DNA from: a virus
Strand: one strand, 5' to 3'
IMG/VR virus record: IMGVR_UViG_3300032242_000468
Location: 1 to 64,000 of that record
Length of the DNA: 64,000 bases
Below are positions 56,339 through 64,000 of the stretch, piece after piece. The notes under the pieces were generated by a model. The model was given only the letters and a program-made list of their open reading frames with translations. It made no database searches and was not told the DNA's origin. Position numbers and translations under genes: made by a program. Position 1 is the stretch's first letter. Every line of letters starts with the position of its first letter.

Positions 56339-57520
56339 TTATTGGAAACTTACTGTTGCACTTGTGATAGCAACTTTGGCTAGGTAGTCAGCGGCGTTAC
56401 CTAGTGAAGATGCTGTGTTTGATAACTCAACATATCCGTAACGTGTTAAGAAGCCAACTACTGGCTCAAATGTATTTGGATCTAGAACAACACCAGAACT
56501 CATCAATGGAATATAAGGGCAGTAGAAAGCGGCGGCATCAGCCTCGCTTGAACCTTTATAACCAACTAGAATTTGGTTGTTGTCATCTGTATCGCTCTTA
56601 TAAGCGTCAACATAAATTCTCATGCTACTGTTCAATGTACCAACAAACTTAGTGTTTGTAGGTGCTTCGAATGTACCTTCTGTTGTTCTTGCAAACGCAG
56701 AAGTTGTAGCAGATTGAAGAATTGTCAATGCTTGGTTAGAAACAACTGCCCAGTTAGCAGAACCACGACGTGTTCTTTGAGCAATTAAGTTACTAGCACG
56801 GTTGATCATAACCGCTAAAGCGGCATGCTCGTCACCAACGAATGTTGCTGTACCAGAAACTTGTGATTGGTCATAAGTTTCTTCAACAGAAGCCAAAGAA
56901 CGTAGAGAAGTTAAAATCTCTTGATCGATTTCAACTGTGATCTCTTGTGCTAGGGCGGCCATGATTTCAGCCTCAATGTCAATACCTTGCTGTGCTTGAG
57001 CATCTTGAGCAGCCTCGAATGTCCAACGTGCGCTTAGTTTGCGTGATTTGGCTTCGACTGGTGCTTTCAAGATTTGAATGCTCATACGCTTACCTGGTTG
57101 TCCCTCAAGAACTGAAGTGGCACTAGCACGTGGTGTAGTGTCATTGTTGTTACCAGAATAAGCAGCCGCAATCTTGAATGGGCTTAATGCTTCTTCACCT
57201 GCTACGATACCGTCACCGTTTGATGTATCAGCGTAACGAACACGTAGTGTGTGAATTTGTCCAACAGGGCCAGTCATTGGTTGAACACCAATGATTTCGT
57301 TAGCAATAACTGTTGGCATAACACGACGAATAACTGGAAGAATAACGCGGTTTAATGTAGCGATATTACCAGAACTTGTAGCGCCACTTGTTGCGGCTTC
57401 TGCCAAGTACTTACGTGTGTTCTCTAAGCAGACTTGCATAGATGAACGACGAGTACCTTGTAGGCCTTCAAGCAGAGCGTCTTTGGTCTCTGACCATCTT
57501 TCATTTAATAATTTTGACAT
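56339..57520 (-). CDS. 23: Major capsid protein gp23 (short form)
   Basis: A 393-residue HK97-fold capsid protein of the gp23 family. Diagnostic segments are VILPVIRRVMPTVIANEIIG, VQPMTGPVGQIHTLRVRYA, SRKLSARWTFEAAQDAQAQQ and IEAEIMAALAQEITVEIDQE, then RRGSANWAVVSNQALTILQS. T4 gp23 has 521 residues and marine relatives about 450-470, so this is compact. In T4 the protease gp21 removes the N-terminal peptide; a possible site here is after YLAE (~residue 40, inference). It lies downstream of gp22 in the usual 20-21-22-23 order, with a strong AAGGAG Shine-Dalgarno. Confidence 0.95.
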   Translation of the reverse strand: MSKLLNERWSETKDALLEGLQGTRRSSMQVCLENTRKYLAEAATSGATSSGNIATLNRVILPVIRRVMPTVIANEIIGVQPMTGPVGQIHTLRVRYADTSNGDGIVAGEEALSPFKIAAAYSGNNNDTTPRASATSVLEGQPGKRMSIQILKAPVEAKSRKLSARWTFEAAQDAQAQQGIDIEAEIMAALAQEITVEIDQEILTSLRSLASVEETYDQSQVSGTATFVGDEHAALAVMINRASNLIAQRTRRGSANWAVVSNQALTILQSATTSAFARTTEGTFEAPTNTKFVGTLNSSMRIYVDAYKSDTDDNNQILVGYKGSSEADAAAFYCPYIPLMSSGVVLDPNTFEPVVGFLTRYGYVELSNTASSLGNAADYLAKVAITSATVSFQ

Positions 57521-57546
57521 TTTATGTCTTCTCCTTGAATATTAAA

Positions 57547-58644
57547 TTATTTCAGTCCCGCTAATTTGCGGATATCTAAAATGTTATCTTCGCCTACCTG
57601 AGGCTGATTTTTCTCTTCGCGATTACCTGTGATCTCATGACCTTCTGTTAGTACAGCCTTTTTAGCGGCTGGCTTAACTATATTACCTTCTAGCACTGCT
57701 GGTAGGTACTTGTCAAATGATTCAGTAAGTTTCTGTGTCTTGGTAGACTCAAGCAACTCTTTCATAATCGTTTTCTGTTCAGCACTCAAAGGTGCTAGTA
57801 ACTCACTCATCACCGTTTTACGTTCCATTAGATCTTTAGCAATGCGAACTTCGCGTTCCTTAGATTCAATGACACGTTGCTTTTCTGTGACAACTGTTTG
57901 TGCTTCGGCTAACTCTGCATCTTTCTTTTGAATAATCTTAAGCAATTTACTTGTTTCAGATTTTTCATTTAGATAACTTGTAGAATACTCCTGGGCAAAT
58001 GCTTCAAATACTCGACGACCGAATGCGTTACGACGAGCAGAATCGATATCTTCTTTCAACTGATATAACTCAGAATTAAGTTTTTTCGTTACTGTCTCTT
58101 GTACTAATGCGGCGCTTCTCATAATGAAACGTTGTTTTACCTCATCGAATTTCTTCTTGGCTTCACGTACTAACTTAACTTTCGCTTCTGCTAGTTCACG
58201 CTTGTCTTGACTAAACTCGTTGATTTCTCTTGCTAGAGCAGTTACAATGAACTGTTCTAACTTAGCAAAATTCTCTGCAACCTTTTGACGGTCGTTTTGG
58301 AATTCTCCTAATTCTTTACCTAACTGATTAATAACAAAAGTTTCCATCATTTTAGAATCTCTTGCCATCTTGTTTTGATAAGCAACTTTGGCTTCCACCA
58401 ATCCTTTCTTATCGTCTACAAGCTCAGCCATCTCTGCGGCCAATCTATCGCCAACCATTTTGTCGAGTGCTTCAACAATAGAACGCTTGTCGTGTTCATA
58501 TTTTTGGGCAAACTCTTCGCGTAGTTCAGCAGTGACTTGGTCGCGGTTTTCTTGAATCTTAGCACTGAAAGCAGAGTCTAGTTCAGAACCTACGTCCTCA
58601 CCTATAACACCACTCTCTACTAACCTCTTGAATGCGTCCATCAT
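57547..58644 (-). CDS. 22: Prohead scaffolding core protein gp22
   Basis: A 365-residue, charged, almost wholly helical protein with long coiled-coil stretches (e.g. VAENFAKLEQFIVTALAREI and NAFGRRVFEAFAQEYS). The C-terminal quarter is flexible and ends in NILDIRKLAGLK. Length (T4 gp22 has 269 residues), composition and position between gp21 and gp23 identify the prohead core that templates the capsid and is digested by gp21. It starts at an ATG-ATG pair behind AAGGAG. Confidence 0.9.
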   Translation of the reverse strand: MMDAFKRLVESGVIGEDVGSELDSAFSAKIQENRDQVTAELREEFAQKYEHDKRSIVEALDKMVGDRLAAEMAELVDDKKGLVEAKVAYQNKMARDSKMMETFVINQLGKELGEFQNDRQKVAENFAKLEQFIVTALAREINEFSQDKRELAEAKVKLVREAKKKFDEVKQRFIMRSAALVQETVTKKLNSELYQLKEDIDSARRNAFGRRVFEAFAQEYSTSYLNEKSETSKLLKIIQKKDAELAEAQTVVTEKQRVIESKEREVRIAKDLMERKTVMSELLAPLSAEQKTIMKELLESTKTQKLTESFDKYLPAVLEGNIVKPAAKKAVLTEGHEITGNREEKNQPQVGEDNILDIRKLAGLK

Positions 58645-58656
58645 CGCTTTATCTCC

Positions 58657-59292
58657 TTAGGTTTTTAAGCCATTTATGATACTCAGCATGGCCTCACGGA
58701 CATACTTTTCTGCCTTGGGATCTTTTTGTACCTCCTGCGCAGTCCTAAATGCTCTATGACCATTACGACTATTCATCAAATGTTCATAAATTGGTGTAGG
58801 ATATGCTCCCGGCGCACTTGGTTGAGCAACTATATCAACTGTGATAATCTCGAACTCAGATACTTGACCGTTGCTTTCGTTAACGTTTCCGCTACCTCTA
58901 GAACTTACACCAAGTTTTACACCGCTTTCAAGCATAGTCTTTACTAAATTACCCATTGGGGTAGGAAGGATTTTCATCTTTCCATAACCATTAGGACCGT
59001 CCATCCACATATCAGTGATCATGTGTGACACACGGTCCAAATTTACTTTTAAGTCTTCAGGATGATCTACCTCACCTAGTACAGAGTAACCATTTTGTAT
59101 TTGATCGTTAAGCGTTTTAACTGCAATAGTAATTTCATTCACAGGGTAAACACGCTGGTTAGCGTTGCGAATACCGCCTTGAATTGCAATGCCTTTTAAG
59201 TACAGACTCTTGCCTTCCTGACCTTCAACAGACTCTACCACGCATCTTGCTTGATCAAAACTTAAATGTTCTCTTAGGTAAGATATTTTCAT
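58657..59292 (-). CDS. 21: Prohead core protease gp21
   Basis: A 211-residue serine protease of the T4 prohead protease family (T4 gp21 has 212). Conserved features are QGGIRNANQRVYP, the catalytic His77 in GEVDHPED, and the serine in GVSSRGSG (Ser130/131). It cleaves scaffold and capsid proteins during head maturation. It starts 2 nt after the acidic core gene, with an AGGAAC Shine-Dalgarno, and leads into gp22. Confidence 0.94.
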   Translation of the reverse strand: MKISYLREHLSFDQARCVVESVEGQEGKSLYLKGIAIQGGIRNANQRVYPVNEITIAVKTLNDQIQNGYSVLGEVDHPEDLKVNLDRVSHMITDMWMDGPNGYGKMKILPTPMGNLVKTMLESGVKLGVSSRGSGNVNESNGQVSEFEIITVDIVAQPSAPGAYPTPIYEHLMNSRNGHRAFRTAQEVQKDPKAEKYVREAMLSIINGLKT

Positions 59293-59294
59293 TA

Positions 59295-60368
59295 TTAAGC
59301 GTTCCTGTTAGGTGCGCCTGTCAACGGGCTCTTAGTATTAACGGAACCAGTTTGACCTGATTTACCACCTGTACCAGCACCCCATCCTTGTCCTTCTCCG
59401 CCTGTGCCCTTCTTCTCAGCGCCGTGTCCGCCACTAACTTTGCTTAGTGCCGCGCCCGACTTCATGCTAGAAGTTGCTTTGTTAGAGATATTCTTTTCAA
59501 CACCTTTAGTGTACTCGCCTTTAGTAGCGCCAACTAAACCACGTGAACCTTTGTCCATATTAGGACTTGTTCCACTCATTTCGCCAACACCTTTAGTGTT
59601 TGCTAGAATGTTGTGTGCTGTTGCGCCAGTTGTTGGCTTACCTTTACCAGAACTAACTGGGCTTGGTGTGTTGCTTACGTCTGTTTGACCAGCCTTGTCA
59701 CCTTTTCCTGATCCAACTGGACCTGGTGTTTTCATGCTGTTCTTTTCCCAGTCGTTACCAACTGTGTCACGATATTCACGAACACGTTGACGGCTTTCAA
59801 ACATGCCTTCGTCTTCATCATCTTCTTCGCTGTCGTCTTCTTCTTCATCACCAAACTCTTCACCGTCGTCTTCACCTTCTTCGTCGCCGAAATCAGGATC
59901 ATCAACACCGTCGTGATGCTCTGGCTCGTGTTCTTCGTCAGCCATTAGGGCTTCAAATTCTGCTTTTAATTGCTCTAGGGCATCTTCTAGATCGTCGATG
60001 CGTTCTTCAGTAGAACCTTCGTCACCGCCTAGATCACCGGCCATGTCGTCACCGCCCATATCATCCATATCATCCATTCCGTCGTCGCCCATGTCAGCAC
60101 CAGGTGCTCCCATGTCGCCGGCCATAGCATCTGTTGGGTCGCCGCCGATTTCAAGAGTAGTTTCTTCGTCTAACTCTTCTTCGTCGTCTTCCTCATCGTC
60201 TTCTTGGGCTTCGTCCATTTCTTCTTCGTCTTCTTCCGCTTCTTCAGCGATTAGATTTTCGTATATATCTCTAGATTTTTCTACAACGATTTCATGAAAC
60301 AATTCATTTGCCTTGTCCATTTCCTCGTTTACTAGATAATCTAGAAGTTGTTCAAACTTATTAGTCAT
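59295..60368 (-). CDS. Acidic prohead core protein (gp67-like N-terminus, extended)
   Basis: A 357-residue protein. The first ~40 residues (FEQLLDYLVNEEMDKANELF, then HEIVVEKSRDIYENLI) resemble the helical start of T4 prohead core protein gp67 (80 residues). Residues ~40-195 are extremely rich in Asp/Glu, with Asp/Met/Gly runs. The C-terminal ~150 residues are basic and Gly/Ser/Thr/Lys-rich, with repeated SGKGDKAGQT / GGKSGQTGS motifs. Position between the 80-residue gene and gp21 fits a prohead core component. A gp67-like head fused to a long disordered tail is inference. It has a TAGGAG Shine-Dalgarno. Confidence 0.7.
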   Translation of the reverse strand: MTNKFEQLLDYLVNEEMDKANELFHEIVVEKSRDIYENLIAEEAEEDEEEMDEAQEDDEEDDEEELDEETTLEIGGDPTDAMAGDMGAPGADMGDDGMDDMDDMGGDDMAGDLGGDEGSTEERIDDLEDALEQLKAEFEALMADEEHEPEHHDGVDDPDFGDEEGEDDGEEFGDEEEDDSEEDDEDEGMFESRQRVREYRDTVGNDWEKNSMKTPGPVGSGKGDKAGQTDVSNTPSPVSSGKGKPTTGATAHNILANTKGVGEMSGTSPNMDKGSRGLVGATKGEYTKGVEKNISNKATSSMKSGAALSKVSGGHGAEKKGTGGEGQGWGAGTGGKSGQTGSVNTKSPLTGAPNRNA

Positions 60369-60406
60369 TGCGTTGGTCTCCTATTATATTGGCAAGGCTG
60401 TCGACA

Positions 60407-60414
60407 TATTTACA
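60407..60414 (-). promoter_or_regulatory. Possible late promoter octamer of the core/capsid operon
   Basis: The minus strand reads TGTAAATA, with predicted +1 at 60401 and a 33-nt leader containing TAGGAG before the ATG at 60368. A second weak box, CGTAAATA, lies at 60489-60496. Confidence 0.4.
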
Positions 60415-60445
60415 GCCGCATAGGAATACTTATATGAAATAGCCG

Positions 60446-60462
60446 AAAAAACCAGGTTTTTT
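60446..60462. terminator. Possible weak AT-rich hairpin terminator
   Basis: Plus strand AAAAAAC-CAG-GTTTTTT forms a 7-bp stem with a T run on both strands, 63 nt beyond the stop of the 80-residue gene. It is low in GC, so efficiency is doubtful. The rest of 60369-60524 holds only the octamers noted. Confidence 0.35.
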
Positions 60463-60524
60463 GGTATTCAATGTGAAAAACGCAAAAATATTTACGATTT
60501 TAATGAGAGAAGTTAAGTTTGTAC

Positions 60525-60767
60525 TTAAACAGCACCTTCCTCAGCGGGAGGAGCCGCATACATTACTTTTACAAATTCAAGGTCTTCTTTTTGCTCTTTA
60601 AAGCGAGCTTCGCCGCCTTTTCTCAAGTCATTGAGCATACGTAGGGTAAGCCTTGTTTTACGTAGATCTTTGCTTTTTAGAACCGAAGTATCGTGAAAAG
60701 GATCGTACCTGTCGTTGTCTTCAAGTCCGTGATCTTGATTAAAATAAATGAATTCGTTTAGTAGCAT
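60525..60767 (-). CDS. Conserved small protein between portal and prohead core
   Basis: An 80-residue charged protein: LNEFIYFNQDHGLEDNDRYD, DTSVLKSKDLRKTRLTLRML, then EQKEDLEFVKVMYAAPPAEE. Small proteins with this pattern lie directly after gp20 in marine T4-like phages. It may replace one of the T4 core proteins gp67/gp68, but its sequence does not establish that. The octamer AATAAATA ends exactly 5 nt before the ATG and there is no Shine-Dalgarno. Confidence 0.7.
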   Translation of the reverse strand: MLLNEFIYFNQDHGLEDNDRYDPFHDTSVLKSKDLRKTRLTLRMLNDLRKGGEARFKEQKEDLEFVKVMYAAPPAEEGAV

Positions 60768-60772
60768 ACTGC

Positions 60773-60780
60773 TATTTATT
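60773..60780 (-). promoter_or_regulatory. Late promoter octamer, leaderless spacing
   Basis: The minus strand reads AATAAATA, GCAGT, ATG (60767). It overlaps the gp20 stop codon by two bases. Predicted +1 is the A of the ATG. Confidence 0.6.
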
Positions 60781-62497
60781 ATTGAGCGGGCGGTTGAGCA
60801 CCAGGTACTGCCGCTCCCTGTCCTGCTCCGCTTAGATCTGGCTCAGGACCGCCTTCCATACCTTCTGGTGCTTCCCCTGATTGACTCAAATCATCTAGGT
60901 CACTCTGCATGCCATCGGCAGTTACCCCAGCACCTCGAAGTTCGCTGCCTGCTGGTAGAGAATCCTTGCTCATGCCGTTCTCTTCTCTCCACATCTTTTC
61001 GTTTTCTGCTACTTCTTCTGCTGTCAAACCTAAGAAACGTTTGAGTGCAAAGCGTTTGCTGATGTGAGGTACAGCCGCAATAGAACCAAATGTATTAATA
61101 CGCACACCATCCATTTCTGCTTGTCGATAGGCCGCAAAGTTCTGTGGTGGATTAAACTTAAGGTCAAACACATTGGGATCAAAGTTTATCCCTTTATTAC
61201 GCATAAACAGTTTAAATTCTGTATCAAACTGCTCGTTGATTAGACTCTGTAGGCGCTCACAGTACTTGTTGAACCGTAGTTCTTGGATGTAGGCTGTTCC
61301 AACTCTACCATCATTGAAATTAGATCCGCCGTCGTCAGGCCCGGTAGGAAGGTAACTGCTAGGTATGCGTAAAGCCCTAAATAACTTATTAGTAAAATAT
61401 CTAAGATCATCAATTTCTCCTAAATTAGTACCACCAGGTAGGATTTCAACTTTACTACCTCTTCCCTCGGAAGTCTGTGGGAAAAAGTAGTCGTCGTTCA
61501 TACTTAACGGATTATAACTGCTGTCTGTAACAGTTTGTCCTCCGCCAGTGACACTAGGGATACGGCGTTGATTTACTTCGTTTTTAACACGCTCAACGAA
61601 GCTCATAGCCAAATGGCTTGGCATGTTACCAACGTCAATATAGAATACTCTGCGCTCGGGAGCACGTTGTACACGATAGATAATGATAGCATCTTCTAAT
61701 AGTTCTTTTTGTTTGTATACTTTAAAAATTGGTTCTAATAAACTGTTGCCAAAAGGGAAATTATTGTCTAAACCTTCACTCATTGACAGGTGAATTACGT
61801 GTCTAGCATCGATAGCATACTGGTTTTGATTCAATCCAAAGCGACTACCTTGATTAGGTTGTCCACCTTGACCACCTACCATACCCTTCTGTTGAGCACC
61901 AGCGGTAACATAGTTGCTGTTTCCTGGTGTTCCTGATGGATTATTAGGTGCAATTTGAGTAACTGCCAGGGTCATTAGATTGATATTTAGATCACGGATA
62001 ACATACTGTTCAGGCTCTTTACCTGTGCTTTCGTTAACAATAATCTTGTCAACCTTGTTAGGATCAATGTACATCCAAGCCTGTGTTTCTGGATCACGAA
62101 CAAAGAAACTATCGCCATATTTGAAGGCATTTCTAACAATTTTAAAAATTCTGCTGTTGAACTTGTTTAACTTTGTCCACTGCTGTAGATACTTTTTAAT
62201 AATTTTTGTTTCACTAGATGTGGCTTGTTCTTTAAAAAAGATTTCAAACGGTGTTCCGTTCTCGTCGTTCTCTTGTGAGCAGAATTCTGCCAAAATATCA
62301 AGGGCCGCATTGACTTCTGAGTCACCGTCCATGGTATCGTATTGACCGTAACGCTCTAGACGATTTGGATGTCCGGAGTAGACATCAGGTAGGTAAGAAC
62401 TATAATTGGTCTTAGAACCGTGTGGTCGAAGAGCACCGCTTATAAGGCTCATTTGCCCTGACATGTTTACAGGAGTAAAATACTTTTTCCAAGACAT
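60779..62497 (-). CDS. 20: Portal vertex protein gp20
   Basis: A 572-residue portal (T4 gp20 has 524). Conserved segments are RYGQYDTMDGDSEVNAALDI, FKYGDSFFVRDP, GNSLLEPIFKVYKQKELLED, AIIIYRVQRAPERRVFYIDV and NMPSHLAMSFVERVKNEVNQ. The C-terminal ~70 residues are Gly/Pro/Ala-rich and disordered. It forms the dodecameric DNA entry ring, nucleates the prohead and binds the neck. It starts 7 nt after the preceding gene without a Shine-Dalgarno, suggesting coupled translation. Confidence 0.95.
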   Translation of the reverse strand: MSWKKYFTPVNMSGQMSLISGALRPHGSKTNYSSYLPDVYSGHPNRLERYGQYDTMDGDSEVNAALDILAEFCSQENDENGTPFEIFFKEQATSSETKIIKKYLQQWTKLNKFNSRIFKIVRNAFKYGDSFFVRDPETQAWMYIDPNKVDKIIVNESTGKEPEQYVIRDLNINLMTLAVTQIAPNNPSGTPGNSNYVTAGAQQKGMVGGQGGQPNQGSRFGLNQNQYAIDARHVIHLSMSEGLDNNFPFGNSLLEPIFKVYKQKELLEDAIIIYRVQRAPERRVFYIDVGNMPSHLAMSFVERVKNEVNQRRIPSVTGGGQTVTDSSYNPLSMNDDYFFPQTSEGRGSKVEILPGGTNLGEIDDLRYFTNKLFRALRIPSSYLPTGPDDGGSNFNDGRVGTAYIQELRFNKYCERLQSLINEQFDTEFKLFMRNKGINFDPNVFDLKFNPPQNFAAYRQAEMDGVRINTFGSIAAVPHISKRFALKRFLGLTAEEVAENEKMWREENGMSKDSLPAGSELRGAGVTADGMQSDLDDLSQSGEAPEGMEGGPEPDLSGAGQGAAVPGAQPPAQ

Positions 62498-62504
62498 AAT
62501 TTAA

Positions 62505-64000
62505 TTAAACGTATAAGTTTCCAGATAGTGATCCAAGTTTAGTAGTTTGAGTCTTGTTCTCATCGAGAGTGGCTTTCATATACTTGACTAGATCAGCAGT
62601 TTGTTTATTTAACGTCTGCATCTCCTTTAACATATTTTCATTTGCGGCCGGAACCGCAGTTTGAGCATCTGATTTTTCTTTTTTATCACCTAGTCCAAAC
62701 AGATTTTTAAAATCATCCCCCATAGTTTTGTCAAACATATCTTTCAATGCTTTAGGATCTTTAATCGCTTCGTCTGCTTTTTTGCCAAGATCACCTACAC
62801 TGGGTAATTTATTCATAAATCCGGGTAGTAATGTATCTGTTAGAGATTTAAACATGTCTGGTTGCATTTGTGTTCTACCAGACTGCTCCATTGAGATTTT
62901 ATCTCGTAATGCAGTAGGGTCTTGCATTTTGTCATCCATCATTAAAGATTTTGGAATAGGAGGTAAATCTTTAAATTTTTTGTTCATTTCATCTAATACT
63001 GCCTGAGAAGCCAATTGAGGATCTTTAGTTCCCGGCTGTGGTTGCATCTTAGGCATAAAATCACTTTGGAATACTTTGCTAAACGATACAAGTGTTTCTT
63101 TGGATAGTGTAATATCCTGCTTTTGATTTTGTGATCCTATCATATCATCAGTTAGCCCTTTGAAGTTGCCGCTGAGATTCTTTGTCATGTCCTGCATGTG
63201 AGATTTCATATCCGGACCTTTATCTTTACCCAAATTCTTCATAGCAGAATTAGATAGTATATCTCCTGCCTGTTTAGAAAAGAATATCTCAGGACCGTTT
63301 TCACCTACTAGATACGGGGTATTAGCATCAGTAGGACCTCCTCCTGCTTTCTTTCCGATTTCTTTTCCTTTGTTCTCTTTCTCTTCCATTTCTTTACGAA
63401 CAGCAGATTCAGTTGGTGCCGACATTTTATCGCCTATTGTTTTTCCTAACAGCCCGCCTAACACAACTCCACCAGCACCGCCAAGCCAAACCCCAATTTC
63501 TGAACCTATACTAGCACCTAATATTGTACCTACCGGACCTGCTAATGAACCAATTATGCCGCCTGCCCAGGCACCAGCAACACCACCTCCGACTGCTCCA
63601 CCGACTGCTCCAGCACCTGCTCCGACTGCCATTCCTGCCGCATTTCCTGCTACAGTACCTTGATTAGACTTATCTTTTACTTCTTGCTCTTTTACTTTTG
63701 CCATTTTGGCATCTACTTCGCCGCTATTTTTTAGTGTGTCTTGTTCTTTTTGTAATTTTGCTTTCTTTTCTTCATTAAGTTTACCTTCAGCATCTAAAAG
63801 ATTTAGAGCCGAATTTTTAACATCAATAGAGGCTTGTTCTTTTTTTCTTATTTCTTCGTATTGCTCTTTGGTAATTTTTCCTGCTTTTAATTGTTCATTG
63901 GCATTATCTATTGCTTCTTTAGATGCTTTAACTTGTTGAGCAGTTTTTTCTTGTTCGGCTTTATTACCGTCTAATGATAAAGCAAGATTTCTTTTTTCTG
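62505..64000 (-). CDS. Tape-measure-like / glycine-zipper virion protein (partial, N-terminus outside window)
   Basis: The minus frame stays open from the stop at 62505 to the window end, so the ATG at 63704 is probably internal. The visible ~498 residues begin with ~100 residues of Lys/Glu/Gln-rich coiled coil. A ~75-residue Gly/Ala-rich hydrophobic stretch follows (AGAGAVGGAVGGGVAGAWAG, GGIIGSLAGPVGTILGASIG), a glycine-zipper type that could insert into a membrane. Next is TPYLVGENGPEIFFSKQAG, which closely resembles the LVGExGPExxxP motif near the end of tail tape-measure proteins. The rest is Met/Lys/Asp-rich and helical. A tape measure or an ejected internal protein is likely. Neither is usual directly upstream of gp20 in T4. 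Confidence 0.6.
   Translation of the reverse strand, partial: EKRNLALSLDGNKAEQEKTAQQVKASKEAIDNANEQLKAGKITKEQYEEIRKKEQASIDVKNSALNLLDAEGKLNEEKKAKLQKEQDTLKNSGEVDAKMAKVKEQEVKDKSNQGTVAGNAAGMAVGAGAGAVGGAVGGGVAGAWAGGIIGSLAGPVGTILGASIGSEIGVWLGGAGGVVLGGLLGKTIGDKMSAPTESAVRKEMEEKENKGKEIGKKAGGGPTDANTPYLVGENGPEIFFSKQAGDILSNSAMKNLGKDKGPDMKSHMQDMTKNLSGNFKGLTDDMIGSQNQKQDITLSKETLVSFSKVFQSDFMPKMQPQPGTKDPQLASQAVLDEMNKKFKDLPPIPKSLMMDDKMQDPTALRDKISMEQSGRTQMQPDMFKSLTDTLLPGFMNKLPSVGDLGKKADEAIKDPKALKDMFDKTMGDDFKNLFGLGDKKEKSDAQTAVPAANENMLKEMQTLNKQTADLVKYMKATLDENKTQTTKLGSLSGNLYV

Noticed and set aside
59663-60297. Ser-rich and His/Leu-rich frames opposite the acidic core gene
   Set aside because: Low-complexity antisense of GAT/GAA/GAG codons, with no independent gene signals.
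1-64000. tRNA genes, integrase, transposase and photosynthesis genes
   Set aside because: No cloverleaf-like segment was seen in the few short gaps, and no matching protein motifs were found in any long frame.

Overview
This window is about 64 kb of the virion-structure region of a T4-like (contractile-tail, myovirus morphotype) bacteriophage. The marker proteins are unambiguous: portal gp20, prohead protease gp21, scaffold gp22, major capsid gp23, neck proteins gp13 and gp14, tail-completion protein gp15, sheath gp18 and tube gp19. All resemble the marine or freshwater T4-like branch (cyanophage and pelagiphage types) more than T4 itself. I see no photosynthesis gene, tRNA, integrase or insertion sequence, so the host cannot be named. 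The DNA is AT-rich and almost fully coding. The largest gaps between genes are about 100-160 bp.

Layout. (1) 1-1138: a truncated HAD phosphatase-like gene diverges from a small glycosyltransferase-like gene. (2) 1181-5232, minus: tube gp19 and a very long sheath gp18. (3) 5333-7069: a plus-strand zinc-finger/HNH-like gene overlaps tail to tail with a T4 gp1-like deoxynucleoside monophosphate kinase; gp13 lies upstream of the kinase on the minus strand. (4) 7098-10194, plus: gp14, gp15 and a Nudix hydrolase, translationally coupled. (5) 10195-51564, minus: about 41 kb of fibre/adhesin-like genes, including proteins of 2323, 1896, 980, 1094, 600, 4058 and 2197 residues. They are built from repeated modules: collagen-like Gly-X-Y, a 'GGVGIGGNL' beta repeat, a ~163-residue Cys-Arg-Asp repeat, a LamG-like domain, beta-helix starts and an S74 chaperone end. 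(6) 51692-57520, minus: a second glycosyltransferase-like gene, five small virion-type genes and major capsid gp23, with UUCG-loop terminators on either side of the gene that follows gp23. (7) 57547-64000, minus: gp22, gp21, an acidic core protein, a small conserved protein, portal gp20, and a truncated gene with a glycine-rich region and a tape-measure-like motif.

How it works together. Region 7 builds the prohead, regions 2-4 supply neck, sheath and tube, and region 5 with the small genes of region 6 supplies the host-contact apparatus. Terminase (gp16, gp17) and baseplate genes are not in this window.

The two most notable observations are these. First, T4-type late-promoter octamers (consensus NNTAAATA) lie exactly 5 nt before the ATG of several genes that lack a Shine-Dalgarno sequence, which predicts leaderless late mRNAs; other genes have the same octamer farther away plus a clear Shine-Dalgarno. 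Second, the 4058-residue fibre protein carries about 20 copies of a ~163-residue repeat. Compared with its 2197-residue paralogue, it has expanded only downstream of a shared central domain, apparently in half-unit steps.
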